NCBI GenBank assembly: GCA_024641335.1
Contig: JAHEDG010000022.1
Location: 1 to 43,173 of the forward strand
Origin: Candidatus Zixiibacteriota bacterium
GTDB lineage: Bacteria; Zixibacteria; MSB-5A5; UBA10806
DNA length: 43,173 nucleotides
Reading direction: 5' to 3'
The notes under the pieces are model-generated. The model was not told the DNA's origin. It made no database searches and saw only the letters and a program-made list of their open reading frames with translations. This document shows positions 9,701 through 16,645 of this stretch, piece after piece. A program made the translations under genes and the position numbers. Within the stretch, counting starts at the first letter, position 1, and each line of letters opens with the position of its first letter.

Positions 9701-10558
9701 ATGAGATATTTAAACCAGAATAAATCAAAGAGCGGATGCCGACTCCCGGTCGCGGTTTTTTTGACCCTGGTTTTAGCATTGCTTCCATTCGGATACGGCC
9801 GCGCCCAGGTTGCCGATCTCAATCCTCCGGATCTCGAGAAGATCGACGTCGTGGAGCATTCGGGCGAATATATCCCTCTGGATTTGACATTTACCAACGA
9901 TTCCGGCGAAATAATCAAACTCGGCGATTATTTTAATCATGGCAAACCTGTTGTTCTGGTCTTGGCTTATTACGAATGCCCGATGCTTTGCACCCTGGTG
10001 CTTAACGGTCTCTCAACGGGCGTTGATCAGCTATCGTGGAGTCCGGGCAAAGAGTTTCAAATGATCACAGTCAGCATCGACCCGCTGGAGACGGCCGCCT
10101 TGGCGGCGGGCAAGAAAAAGACCTATCTTGGAAATATGACCAGAGCCATTGATGATAGCGGCTGGGTTTTCATGGTCGGGGAGGAAAGCCAGTCGAAAGG
10201 ATTGGCCGAGGTCCTGGGATTCAAATACTACTACGACGAAAAAAATAAGCAGTACGCTCATCCGGCGGTTGTGTTCGTGTTGACAGAGGACGGCAAAATA
10301 TCGCGATATCTCTACGGGATAGAATTCTCGCCCCGGGACCTCAAGCTGGCCCTGCTGGAAGCTTCGGAAGGAAAAATAGGCAATACCATAGACAGGATAA
10401 TTCTCTACTGTTACCACTACGATCCGGACGCGCAGGGTTATGTGGTCTTCGCCGCCAATGTCATGCGTTTGGGCGGCGGTGTCACTCTTGCCGTGTTGGC
10501 CCTGTTTTTAACAGGACTCTGGCTGAAAGAACGAGGAAGGAAAGCTAAAGCGGCTTAG
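9701..10558 (+). CDS. SCO1/SenC-family copper chaperone with C-terminal membrane helix
   Basis: A thioredoxin-fold SCO protein of about 285 residues. From the ATG at 9701 the protein begins with a classic signal peptide (a KSKSGCR charged region, hydrophobic core, then GRAQ). The copper site CPMLC (CxxxC) follows in the AYYECPMLC stretch, and the conserved His is probably in YAHPAVV. A second membrane helix near the C-terminus would anchor it. SCO proteins deliver copper to the CuA site of subunit II, encoded just downstream. An upstream in-frame ATG at 9650, overlapping the previous stop, would add 17 residues before the signal peptide; I prefer 9701 because the signal peptide then starts normally, although no clear ribosome site precedes either. 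Confidence 0.88.
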   Translation: MRYLNQNKSKSGCRLPVAVFLTLVLALLPFGYGRAQVADLNPPDLEKIDVVEHSGEYIPLDLTFTNDSGEIIKLGDYFNHGKPVVLVLAYYECPMLCTLVLNGLSTGVDQLSWSPGKEFQMITVSIDPLETAALAAGKKKTYLGNMTRAIDDSGWVFMVGEESQSKGLAEVLGFKYYYDEKNKQYAHPAVVFVLTEDGKISRYLYGIEFSPRDLKLALLEASEGKIGNTIDRIILYCYHYDPDAQGYVVFAANVMRLGGGVTLAVLALFLTGLWLKERGRKAKAA

Positions 10559-10570
10559 AGCTTTTTAATT

Positions 10571-11515
10571 ATGGATACCACCGGAACATTACTTATGCCG
10601 CCCGCCGGATCAACCATCGCCGGCGAGGTGGACGCTATATTCAATCTTATATTGTATGTCAGCATTTTCTTCTTTATCCTGATAGTCGGTTTGGCCGCCT
10701 TTTTCGTATTTAAATACCGTCGGCGCGGAGAGCCCGGCCTGACATCGGGAGTGGATCACAATATAAAGTTAGAACTTCTCTGGACAATCGTGCCGTCGAT
10801 AATAGTAGTGATGTTTTTCGTCGTTGGTTTTCGGCTGTTTCTCAAGATGAATATAGTTCCGGCCAACGCTATCGAGATCAAGGTTACGGCTCAGCGCTGG
10901 ATGTGGACATTCGATTATCCCGACGGCGCCAACAGCGTAAATACTATGGTCGTACCGGTAAATCAGCCGGTAAAAGCGCTGCTTTCATCCACCGATGTCA
11001 TCCACAGTTTCTTCGTCCCCGATTTCAGGATCAAGATGGATGTTTTGCCCAATCGTTATACAGTAGCCTGGTTCGAAGCGGTCCGTATAGGCGAATACAA
11101 TCTTTTCTGCGCGGAATATTGCGGCAAGGGACATTCTGAAATGCTGGGAAAAATTAAAGTTGTCTCTGAAGACGACTATAAGGAATGGCTGGAAGAATCG
11201 TTCAAGGTCGATGAGAGCATGCCGCTCGAAGAGTACGGCGAAAGTCTCTACCGGTCCAGGGCCTGCAATACCTGCCATACGACCGACGGCAGCGGAAGCG
11301 TCGGGCCGACCTTCAAAGGCATTTACGGGCACCAGGTAATATTATCCGATCTGAAGACCGTGACGGTGGACGAAAATTATATCAGGGAATCGATTCTGGA
11401 TCCGCGAGCCAAGGTAGTAGCGGGATTCCAGCCGGTCATGCCGACCTACCAGGGAAGGCTCAGGGATCGCGAGATCGACGCTTTGATCGCCTATTTAAAA
11501 TCGCTTAAGGAATAA
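10571..11515 (+). CDS. ctaC: Cytochrome c oxidase subunit II with fused cytochrome c domain (caa3 type)
   Basis: A 314-residue subunit II. Two N-terminal membrane helices (about 22-48 and 68-92) lead to the cupredoxin domain. The CuA ligands are visible: H145 in VIHSFF, then C180, C184, H188 and M191 in [14 protein letters not shown]-terminal haem c domain follows, with CNTCH at C232 and a likely axial Met in PVMPTY (about M290). A fused cytochrome c defines caa3 oxidases, in which electrons can arrive directly from the upstream complex. It starts 12 bases after the SCO stop and is followed 11 bases later by subunit I. Confidence 0.96.
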   Translation: MDTTGTLLMPPAGSTIAGEVDAIFNLILYVSIFFFILIVGLAAFFVFKYRRRGEPGLTSGVDHNIKLELLWTIVPSIIVVMFFVVGFRLFLKMNIVPANAIEIKVTAQRWMWTFDYPDGANSVNTMVVPVNQPVKALLSSTDVIHSFFVPDFRIKMDVLPNRYTVAWFEAVRIGEYNLFCAEYCGKGHSEMLGKIKVVSEDDYKEWLEESFKVDESMPLEEYGESLYRSRACNTCHTTDGSGSVGPTFKGIYGHQVILSDLKTVTVDENYIRESILDPRAKVVAGFQPVMPTYQGRLRDREIDALIAYLKSLKE

Positions 11516-11526
11516 GAGAGCAGATT

Positions 11527-13131
11527 ATGAGCAGTATGCCGGAGAAAAATTATCTAACCGAAAAACGAGGTTTGAAGTCGTGGCTTTTGACCCTGGATCA
11601 TAAGCGGATCGGAGTCATGTACCTGATAGGGATCTCGATTTCTTTCGCCCTGGGCGGGATTTTCGCTCTTTTGATCAGGCTGGAGCTTCTCAATCCCGGA
11701 CGCGATATCGTCGGAGCGCAAACCTATAATCAGCTTTTTACGCTGCATGGAGCGGTGATGATATTTCTTTTTATCATCCCCGGTATTCCGGCGGCGCTGG
11801 GAAATTTCGTGCTTCCTCTTATGCTGGGAGCCAAAGACGTCGCGTTTCCCCGGCTGAACCTGGCCAGCTGGTATATCTATGTTTTCGGGGCGCTTTTAGC
11901 GGTGGTCTCGATCTTCACCGGTTCGGTGGATACCGGCTGGACATTTTATACTCCCTACAGCACTCAAACATCCGGGGCGGTGGTCACCATGACCCTGGCG
12001 GCCTTCATACTGGGATTCTCATCCATTTTCACCGGACTGAATTTTATAGTTACGATTCATAAGCTCAGAGCGCCGGGGATGACCTGGTTTAAAATGCCTC
12101 TTTTTGTCTGGTCGCTTTACGCTACCGCCATTATTCAAGTTCTGGCCACGCCGGTTCTCGGTATTACCTTGGTACTGCTGATTCTGGAGCGTGTTCTCGG
12201 AATGGGCATATTCGATCCGGCCATGGGAGGGGATCCGGTTTTATTTCAGCATTTCTTCTGGTTCTATTCTCATCCCGCTGTTTACATAATGATCCTGCCG
12301 GCTATGGGCATAATCAGCGAGCTGATTTCGACCTTCTCACATAAGAGGATTTTCGGTTACAGAGCCATTGCGTTCTCCAGTTTCGGAATAGCTTTTATCA
12401 GCTTCCTGGTCTGGGGTCACCATATGTTCACCAGCGGGCAATCGGAGCTGGCCTCGATGATATTCTCATTTCTGACCTTTTTCGTGGCCATACCGTCGGG
12501 CATCAAGGTATTCAACTGGCTGGCCACTTTATATAAAGGATCTATCAGCCTGGATACTCCAATGCTTTACGCCTTATCATTTCTTTTTCTGTTCGCTATC
12601 GGCGGATTAACCGGCATGTTTCTGGCGACCACGGCGACCGATATACATTTGCATGACACCTATTTTGTGGTGGCGCATTTTCATTATGTCATGTTCGGCG
12701 GAACTGTAATCGCGTTTTTGGGGGGGCTGCATTTCTGGTGGCCGAAAATCTGGGGACGCATGTACAACGAAAACTGGGCCAAAATCTCCGCCCTGCTGGT
12801 ATTCGTGGGGTTCAACGTTACCTTCATTTCGCAGTTCATTATGGGGATAAAGGGAATGCCCCGGCGGTATTATACTTATCTGGATCAATATCACCGGATG
12901 CACGGTTTTTCGACTATCGGCTCCTGGATTATGGGCTTGGGATTTTTTATCATGGTCGTTTACCTGGTCCATTCCATATATAAAGGACGGCCTGCGGGCA
13001 GCAATCCGTGGGGCTCGCTGACCATGGAATGGGAGACCACATCGCCGCCTCCCACGGAGAATTTCGCCGGCGACATGAAACTTACGCATGGGCCTTATGA
13101 TTACGATAAAATCGTACCACGGACAGATTAG
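11527..13131 (+). CDS. ctaD: Cytochrome c oxidase subunit I (A2-type haem-copper oxidase)
   Basis: A 534-residue catalytic subunit with about 12 membrane helices. Haem a ligands are H74 (TLHGAVM) and H386; haem a3 is bound by H384 in VAHFHY. CuB ligands are H248 and the H298-H299 pair, and the cross-linked Tyr is Y252. Helix VI carries YSHPAVY rather than GHPEVY, so the proton-channel Glu is absent and the Tyr-Ser pair replaces it: this marks the A2 subfamily. The D-channel entrance Asp is kept (D104 in GAKDVAFPR). It reduces oxygen to water and pumps protons. It sits between subunits II and III in one operon. Confidence 0.97.
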   Translation: MSSMPEKNYLTEKRGLKSWLLTLDHKRIGVMYLIGISISFALGGIFALLIRLELLNPGRDIVGAQTYNQLFTLHGAVMIFLFIIPGIPAALGNFVLPLMLGAKDVAFPRLNLASWYIYVFGALLAVVSIFTGSVDTGWTFYTPYSTQTSGAVVTMTLAAFILGFSSIFTGLNFIVTIHKLRAPGMTWFKMPLFVWSLYATAIIQVLATPVLGITLVLLILERVLGMGIFDPAMGGDPVLFQHFFWFYSHPAVYIMILPAMGIISELISTFSHKRIFGYRAIAFSSFGIAFISFLVWGHHMFTSGQSELASMIFSFLTFFVAIPSGIKVFNWLATLYKGSISLDTPMLYALSFLFLFAIGGLTGMFLATTATDIHLHDTYFVVAHFHYVMFGGTVIAFLGGLHFWWPKIWGRMYNENWAKISALLVFVGFNVTFISQFIMGIKGMPRRYYTYLDQYHRMHGFSTIGSWIMGLGFFIMVVYLVHSIYKGRPAGSNPWGSLTMEWETTSPPPTENFAGDMKLTHGPYDYDKIVPRTD

Positions 13132-13145
13132 AGAGAGCTGATATT

Positions 13146-13793
13146 ATGAGTCATTCGAAAGACCGTCCCTCATACCTCGCGCATCATTTCAGCGATCCGG
13201 CCCAGCAAAGCGATTCAGCCAAGCTGGGGATGTGGATTTTCATTCTTACCGAAATCCTTCTGTTCGGCGGGCTGTTTGTCGCCTATTCCATATTCAGGGC
13301 CTGGAATCCGGATATGTTCTATAACGCCCATAAATTCCTCGATGTCAAGATGGGCGGCATTAACACAGTGGTTCTTATTACCAGCTCGGTGACCATGGCT
13401 TTATCGATCCGCAGTATGCAGCTCGGACGCAAGAAACAGACAATAGGCTTTCTTGTCGCTACGCTGCTTTTTGCCGCCGTCTTTCTGGTCATCAAATATT
13501 TGGAATACAGCCACAAATTCCATCTCGGTCAGCTGCCGGGGAAATTTTATACATTTACCGGGGTCAAGGGGAACAATCCCCATATCTTCTTCTCCATCTA
13601 TTTTGTTATGACCGGGCTGCATGGTGTCCACGTCATCGCCGGTATGACAGTGATAGTGATGATGCTTGTCAGAACTATGAGAAACAGGTTTTCCAGCGAG
13701 TACTACACGCCTTTGGAAATGACCGGCTTGTATTGGCATCTGGTCGACCTGATCTGGATTTATCTTTTCCCTCTGCTATATTTGATAGGATGA
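13146..13793 (+). CDS. ctaE: Cytochrome c oxidase subunit III
   Basis: A 215-residue membrane protein of the short subunit III type. It starts with a soluble segment, then GMWIFILTEILLFGG, the typical helix carrying the conserved Glu. The C-terminal half has FFSIYFVMTGLHGVHVIAG and LYWHLVDLIWIYLFPLLYL, both classic subunit III signatures. It supports proton uptake and stability of the catalytic core. It starts 14 bases after subunit I and is preceded by GAGAGAGCTG, a usable ribosome site. Confidence 0.95.
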   Translation: MSHSKDRPSYLAHHFSDPAQQSDSAKLGMWIFILTEILLFGGLFVAYSIFRAWNPDMFYNAHKFLDVKMGGINTVVLITSSVTMALSIRSMQLGRKKQTIGFLVATLLFAAVFLVIKYLEYSHKFHLGQLPGKFYTFTGVKGNNPHIFFSIYFVMTGLHGVHVIAGMTVIVMMLVRTMRNRFSSEYYTPLEMTGLYWHLVDLIWIYLFPLLYLIG

Positions 13794-13800
13794 AAGAGTC

Positions 13801-14211
13801 ATGATAGAAAGTACAATGATAAACCGAAACAGCCATCATCATATCGCCCCGCTGTGGCTCTACCTGGCGATCGGAGGGGCTTTGCTGGTTCTGACCGCCG
13901 TTACTATTACCGTCTCGTATATCGATCTCGGAGGTTGGAATATAGTCGTTGCCCTGGTGATAGCCTCCATAAAAGGAAGTCTGGTGGCTATGTTTTTCAT
14001 GCATCTTTACTATGATAAGAAGATCTATACGATAGTCATCGTGATGGGGCTCTTATTTCTTTCTATTTTTATTTCGCTGACCATGTTCGATACCGGGCGC
14101 AGAGGCGATATTTATGAGATTAAATCGGAGCCGATTAAGCCCGAAGCCGACTTTTATAAGGAGCTGCCGCCGGCCGACAGCCTCGATCAGACCGGTCATT
14201 CCGAACATTAA
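13801..14211 (+). CDS. ctaF: Cytochrome c oxidase subunit IV family protein
   Basis: A 136-residue protein with three hydrophobic segments. The pattern VALVIASIKGSLVAMFFMHLYYD is the conserved core of prokaryotic subunit IV (COX4_pro/CtaF) proteins. The His-rich N-terminus (NSHHHIAP) and an acidic C-terminal tail frame it. It is a small accessory subunit of the caa3 oxidase. It starts seven bases after subunit III and closes the long act-cox operon. Confidence 0.9.
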   Translation: MIESTMINRNSHHHIAPLWLYLAIGGALLVLTAVTITVSYIDLGGWNIVVALVIASIKGSLVAMFFMHLYYDKKIYTIVIVMGLLFLSIFISLTMFDTGRRGDIYEIKSEPIKPEADFYKELPPADSLDQTGHSEH

Positions 14212-14231
14212 TAGACAAGCTGACTTTTAAG

Positions 14232-14253
14232 ATTAAATACCGGTTGATTTAAT
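14232..14253. promoter_or_regulatory. Inverted repeat overlapping the -35 box (possible operator)
   Basis: ATTAAAT (14232-14238) and ATTTAAT (14247-14253) form a perfect seven-base inverted repeat with an eight-base centre. It covers the -35 hexamer of the predicted ctaA promoter, the geometry of a repressor operator. No T-run follows, so a terminator is less likely. Confidence 0.35.
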
Positions 14254-14272
14254 ATCTTCCGTTGGATATTAT
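14244..14272 (+). promoter_or_regulatory. Candidate sigma-70-type promoter for ctaA-sco-DUF420
   Basis: TTGATT (14244-14249) and TATTAT (14267-14272) are separated by exactly 17 bases, giving a start near 14279, about 35 bases before the ctaA start. TATAAT also occurs at 14270-14275. It suggests that haem A synthesis is transcribed separately from the oxidase structural genes. Confidence 0.55.
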
Positions 14273-14301
14273 AATGTATTGATGATAAACGCCTTTTGAA
14301 C

Positions 14302-14307
14302 AGGAGG
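14302..14307 (+). promoter_or_regulatory. AGGAGG ribosome binding site deciding the ctaA start
   Basis: A perfect AGGAGG lies inside the longest possible reading frame (from TTG 14296). It is six bases before TTG 14314 and three before GTG 14311, so translation most likely starts at TTG 14314. Confidence 0.7.
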
Positions 14308-14313
14308 CCGGTG

Positions 14314-15255
14314 TTGAGTAATTTTCGCAGGTTCGCGTTTTTAACCGCTATCGCCACATATTTATTGATATTCATCGGAGGGTTGGTGCGGGTATCCGGG
14401 GCGGGCTTGGGATGTCCCGACTGGCCGAAATGTTTTGGCCGTTGGATTCCGCCGTTGAGTATAAACCAGCTGCCCGCGGATATAGATCCGGCCTCCTTTA
14501 ATATCACCCTGGCCTGGATAGAGTATTTCAATCGGCTGATGGGTATGACTGTCGGCATTTTGATTCTGATTACCGCGGTTCTGGCCATAAAGTATTTTCG
14601 CAAATCCCCTGTGATTATGTACACATCGATTTTCGCGGCGTTTCTGGTCGCGTTCCAGGGGTGGCAGGGAGGTCAGGTAGTGGCATCGGAACTGGAGCCG
14701 ATCATCATTTCAGTTCATATGATACTGGCTCTTATTATAGTCAGCATGCTTATATTCGTTGCCCAGCAGGCGTATTATCTGGAGAAACCGTCGGAGGAGA
14801 GCGGTGTCGAATACCCGGCGAAGATCGGACGAGATATCGGCATTCTCTGGGTCGCCGTGATATTGCAGATTCTGGCAGGGACACAGGTGCGGTCGCAGAT
14901 CGAGATTATAGGCGCGCGGTATCCCCTGCTTTCTGATAAATTGGTGCTGGGTATGATAGGGTGGGTAAACTACTTACATATTATTCTGGGAGTTATGGTG
15001 ATAGGATATACTTTTCATATCGTTTATAAACTATTGGGCAAAGGGAGGAGCCTGCCGGTCTGGATCAGACAGGCGATTACGGGTATGGCAATACTGATGG
15101 GGGGCCAGCTGATTATCGGCCTGATTTTGATTCTGGTAGGCACTCCTGAGTTGATGCGGGTACTTCATCTCTGGGTGGCTTCGATTTTCCTGGGGCTTTT
15201 GCTTTTGCTTTTTTCGGCGGTCAGACATTCCAAAGGAGGGGTCGATGCGGCCTGA
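14314..15255 (+). CDS. ctaA: Haem A synthase CtaA (COX15 family)
   Basis: A 313-residue, eight-helix membrane protein that oxidises the C8 methyl of haem O to give haem A for the oxidase. The first helix runs into IGGLVRVSGAGLGCPDWPKC, the conserved start of CtaA with a Cys pair in the first outer loop. Other signatures are the EYFNRLMG stretch (conserved Glu and Arg), QGWQGGQVVASEL and ISVHMILAL with a haem-ligand His. A second His is in YLHIILG. Start TTG 14314 is chosen because of the AGGAGG at 14302-14307. No ctaB for haem O synthesis is found in the window. Confidence 0.95.
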   Translation: MSNFRRFAFLTAIATYLLIFIGGLVRVSGAGLGCPDWPKCFGRWIPPLSINQLPADIDPASFNITLAWIEYFNRLMGMTVGILILITAVLAIKYFRKSPVIMYTSIFAAFLVAFQGWQGGQVVASELEPIIISVHMILALIIVSMLIFVAQQAYYLEKPSEESGVEYPAKIGRDIGILWVAVILQILAGTQVRSQIEIIGARYPLLSDKLVLGMIGWVNYLHIILGVMVIGYTFHIVYKLLGKGRSLPVWIRQAITGMAILMGGQLIIGLILILVGTPELMRVLHLWVASIFLGLLLLLFSAVRHSKGGVDAA

Positions 15256-15847
15256 GCGCAATACTATGTCGCCCATAATATGGGGTATGCTCTTTATGCT
15301 GCTGGCAGCCTTAGGCGGAGCCCTGGTGATCAGCCAGGCCAGCAAATCCAGAACTGATCTTCCGATCCTGTGGCAGGTTCCCGAATTCGAATTTACCGAG
15401 AGATCCTCCCAACCGTTCGGGCTGGACGATATGAAAGGCAAGATAAGCGTGGTCGATTTCATATTCACCAACTGTCAGTCTATTTGCCCGACCATGAGCG
15501 GCGAGATGGCCGGACTATACGAGTATTATTCGGAAAGCGATCTGGTTCAATTCGTCTCTATCTCGGTCGATCCGGCGAGAGACACCCTTGAAACTCTCAA
15601 CGCCTACGCCGAATCGTTCGGGGTCGATGATGATCGCTGGGTGTTTTTGCGAGCCCCGATAGAGGAAGTAACCAGATTATGCGAGGACGGTTTCAAACTG
15701 CCCGCGGGCGATCTGCCTATGGGACATTCCAACCGTTTCGTCCTGGTCGATCAAAATGGATATATTCGCAGTTACCACGACAGTTTCGACCAGAATGAAA
15801 TCGAAGAGCTGAAAGCCAATATCCGGATCCTGGCCAGGTCGAACTGA
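15245..15847 (+). CDS. SCO1/SenC-family copper chaperone (second copy)
   Basis: A 200-residue SCO protein with an N-terminal membrane anchor (about residues 9-31). The copper-binding CQSIC motif is at C77-C81 within FTNCQSICPTMSGEM, and the conserved His is in the MGHSNRF stretch. SVDPARDTLE is the usual SCO segment after the second strand. It is a shorter, N-terminally anchored type, unlike the upstream SCO, which has a signal peptide and C-terminal anchor. It overlaps the ctaA end by 11 bases and is preceded by GGAGGGG, a good ribosome site. Confidence 0.93.
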   Translation: MRPERNTMSPIIWGMLFMLLAALGGALVISQASKSRTDLPILWQVPEFEFTERSSQPFGLDDMKGKISVVDFIFTNCQSICPTMSGEMAGLYEYYSESDLVQFVSISVDPARDTLETLNAYAESFGVDDDRWVFLRAPIEEVTRLCEDGFKLPAGDLPMGHSNRFVLVDQNGYIRSYHDSFDQNEIEELKANIRILARSN

Positions 15848-16260
15848 TGTCGGTGGGAGATCTGCCTACCCTTAACGCGTTATTGAACGCGACCAGCGCC
15901 GTTTTGCTCTTTATCGGGCGAAACAGAATAAAAAATCAGAAACCTGATCAGCATAAGAAATTCATGATCGCCGCGTTGATATCGTCGACACTCTTTTTCA
16001 TCAGCTACGGGATCTACCACAGGGCGGTCGGCTCGGTTCCTTATCCCCATCACGACTGGACCCGGCCTTTATATTTCGCCATACTTATTCCGCACACGAT
16101 TCTGGCCACGGTGATGACTCCGTTTATAGTGACAGCGGTTGTTTTCGCCTTAAAGGGTAAATTCGAGAAGCATCGGAAGATCGTCCGCCGGCTTTGGCCG
16201 GTTTGGATTTTTGTCTCCATCAGCGGTATCGCGGTTTATCTGATGCTGTACAAATGGTAA
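15847..16260 (+). CDS. DUF420 family membrane protein
   Basis: A 137-residue membrane protein with four hydrophobic helices. LPTLNALLNATSAVLL at the start, the GIYHRAVGSVPYP segment, and HTILATVMTPFIV with a conserved His identify DUF420. These proteins occur next to oxidase genes and are thought to help oxidase assembly, possibly haem or copper insertion, but the function is not established. The start overlaps the SCO stop by one base (TGATG). It is the last gene of this unit. Confidence 0.88.
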   Translation: MSVGDLPTLNALLNATSAVLLFIGRNRIKNQKPDQHKKFMIAALISSTLFFISYGIYHRAVGSVPYPHHDWTRPLYFAILIPHTILATVMTPFIVTAVVFALKGKFEKHRKIVRRLWPVWIFVSISGIAVYLMLYKW

Positions 16261-16350
16261 GATCGTACTAATCCTGGTCTATTTTGCCAGTTTTCCGGAC
16301 AACTATCTTAATTCTATTGATATCGAGCCCTAAATTAATAAATTTTATAA

Positions 16351-16375
16351 GCGAGTCATAATTTATTATGACCGC
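16351..16375. repeat. Inverted repeat (GTCATAA/TTATGAC)
   Basis: GTCATAA (16355-16361) pairs perfectly with TTATGAC (16366-16372) around a four-base loop. GCG (16351-16353) and CGC (16373-16375) extend the stem with one bulged A. No T-run follows, so it is not a typical intrinsic terminator. Confidence 0.55.
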
Positions 16376-16396
16376 TTCCGGGCAGAGAATAGCAGC

Positions 16397-16410
16397 CACA
16401 ACAAGTTGTG
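16397..16410. repeat. Short palindrome CACAAC-AA-GTTGTG
   Basis: A perfect six-base inverted repeat with a two-base centre. The short centre suits a protein binding site better than an RNA hairpin. Confidence 0.45.
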
Positions 16411-16430
16411 ACACGCTATAATATCCGTTG

Positions 16431-16448
16431 GCAGACGAGGACGTCTGC
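16431..16448. repeat. Perfect inverted repeat GCAGACG-AGGA-CGTCTGC
   Basis: A seven-base-pair GC-rich stem with loop AGGA. The nine-base word ACGAGGACG inside it (16435-16443) recurs at 16454-16462, so the block also has a direct repeat. The composition differs from the AT-rich surroundings and suggests a dispersed repeat element. Confidence 0.5.
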
Positions 16449-16570
16449 TTACCACGAGGACGGTCAGGAAGGGGTTCCCGAGCGCGCGGGGAATAGAGGG
16501 TGGCCTGCTTTTTCCTACATTATGTCGGAATAAGCATGTTCGCGTTCAATATCCTCCCCCCCGAAAGCTG

Positions 16571-16598
16571 TTGACTTTCCCGCCCAAATGCATAAATT
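16571..16598 (+). promoter_or_regulatory. Candidate promoter upstream of the GlmL-family gene
   Basis: TTGACT (16571-16576) and TAAATT (16593-16598) with a 16-base spacer. The -10 box is imperfect. The start would lie about 40 bases before the gene. Confidence 0.35.
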
Positions 16599-16645
16599 TA
16601 ACACTTTGTATTGGGATTTAACGAACCACCTGATGAGGTTCCGGA

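Larger units (their letters stand above)
16261..16645. other. Palindrome-rich intergenic region
   Basis: 385 bases without a gene. It contains several separate inverted repeats (16351-16375, 16397-16410, 16431-16448 and TTCCC/GGGAA at 16475-16493) and, at its right end, a candidate promoter. Only a weak CTGG/CCAG stem followed by TTTT (16274-16294) resembles a terminator for the preceding operon. Confidence 0.6.
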
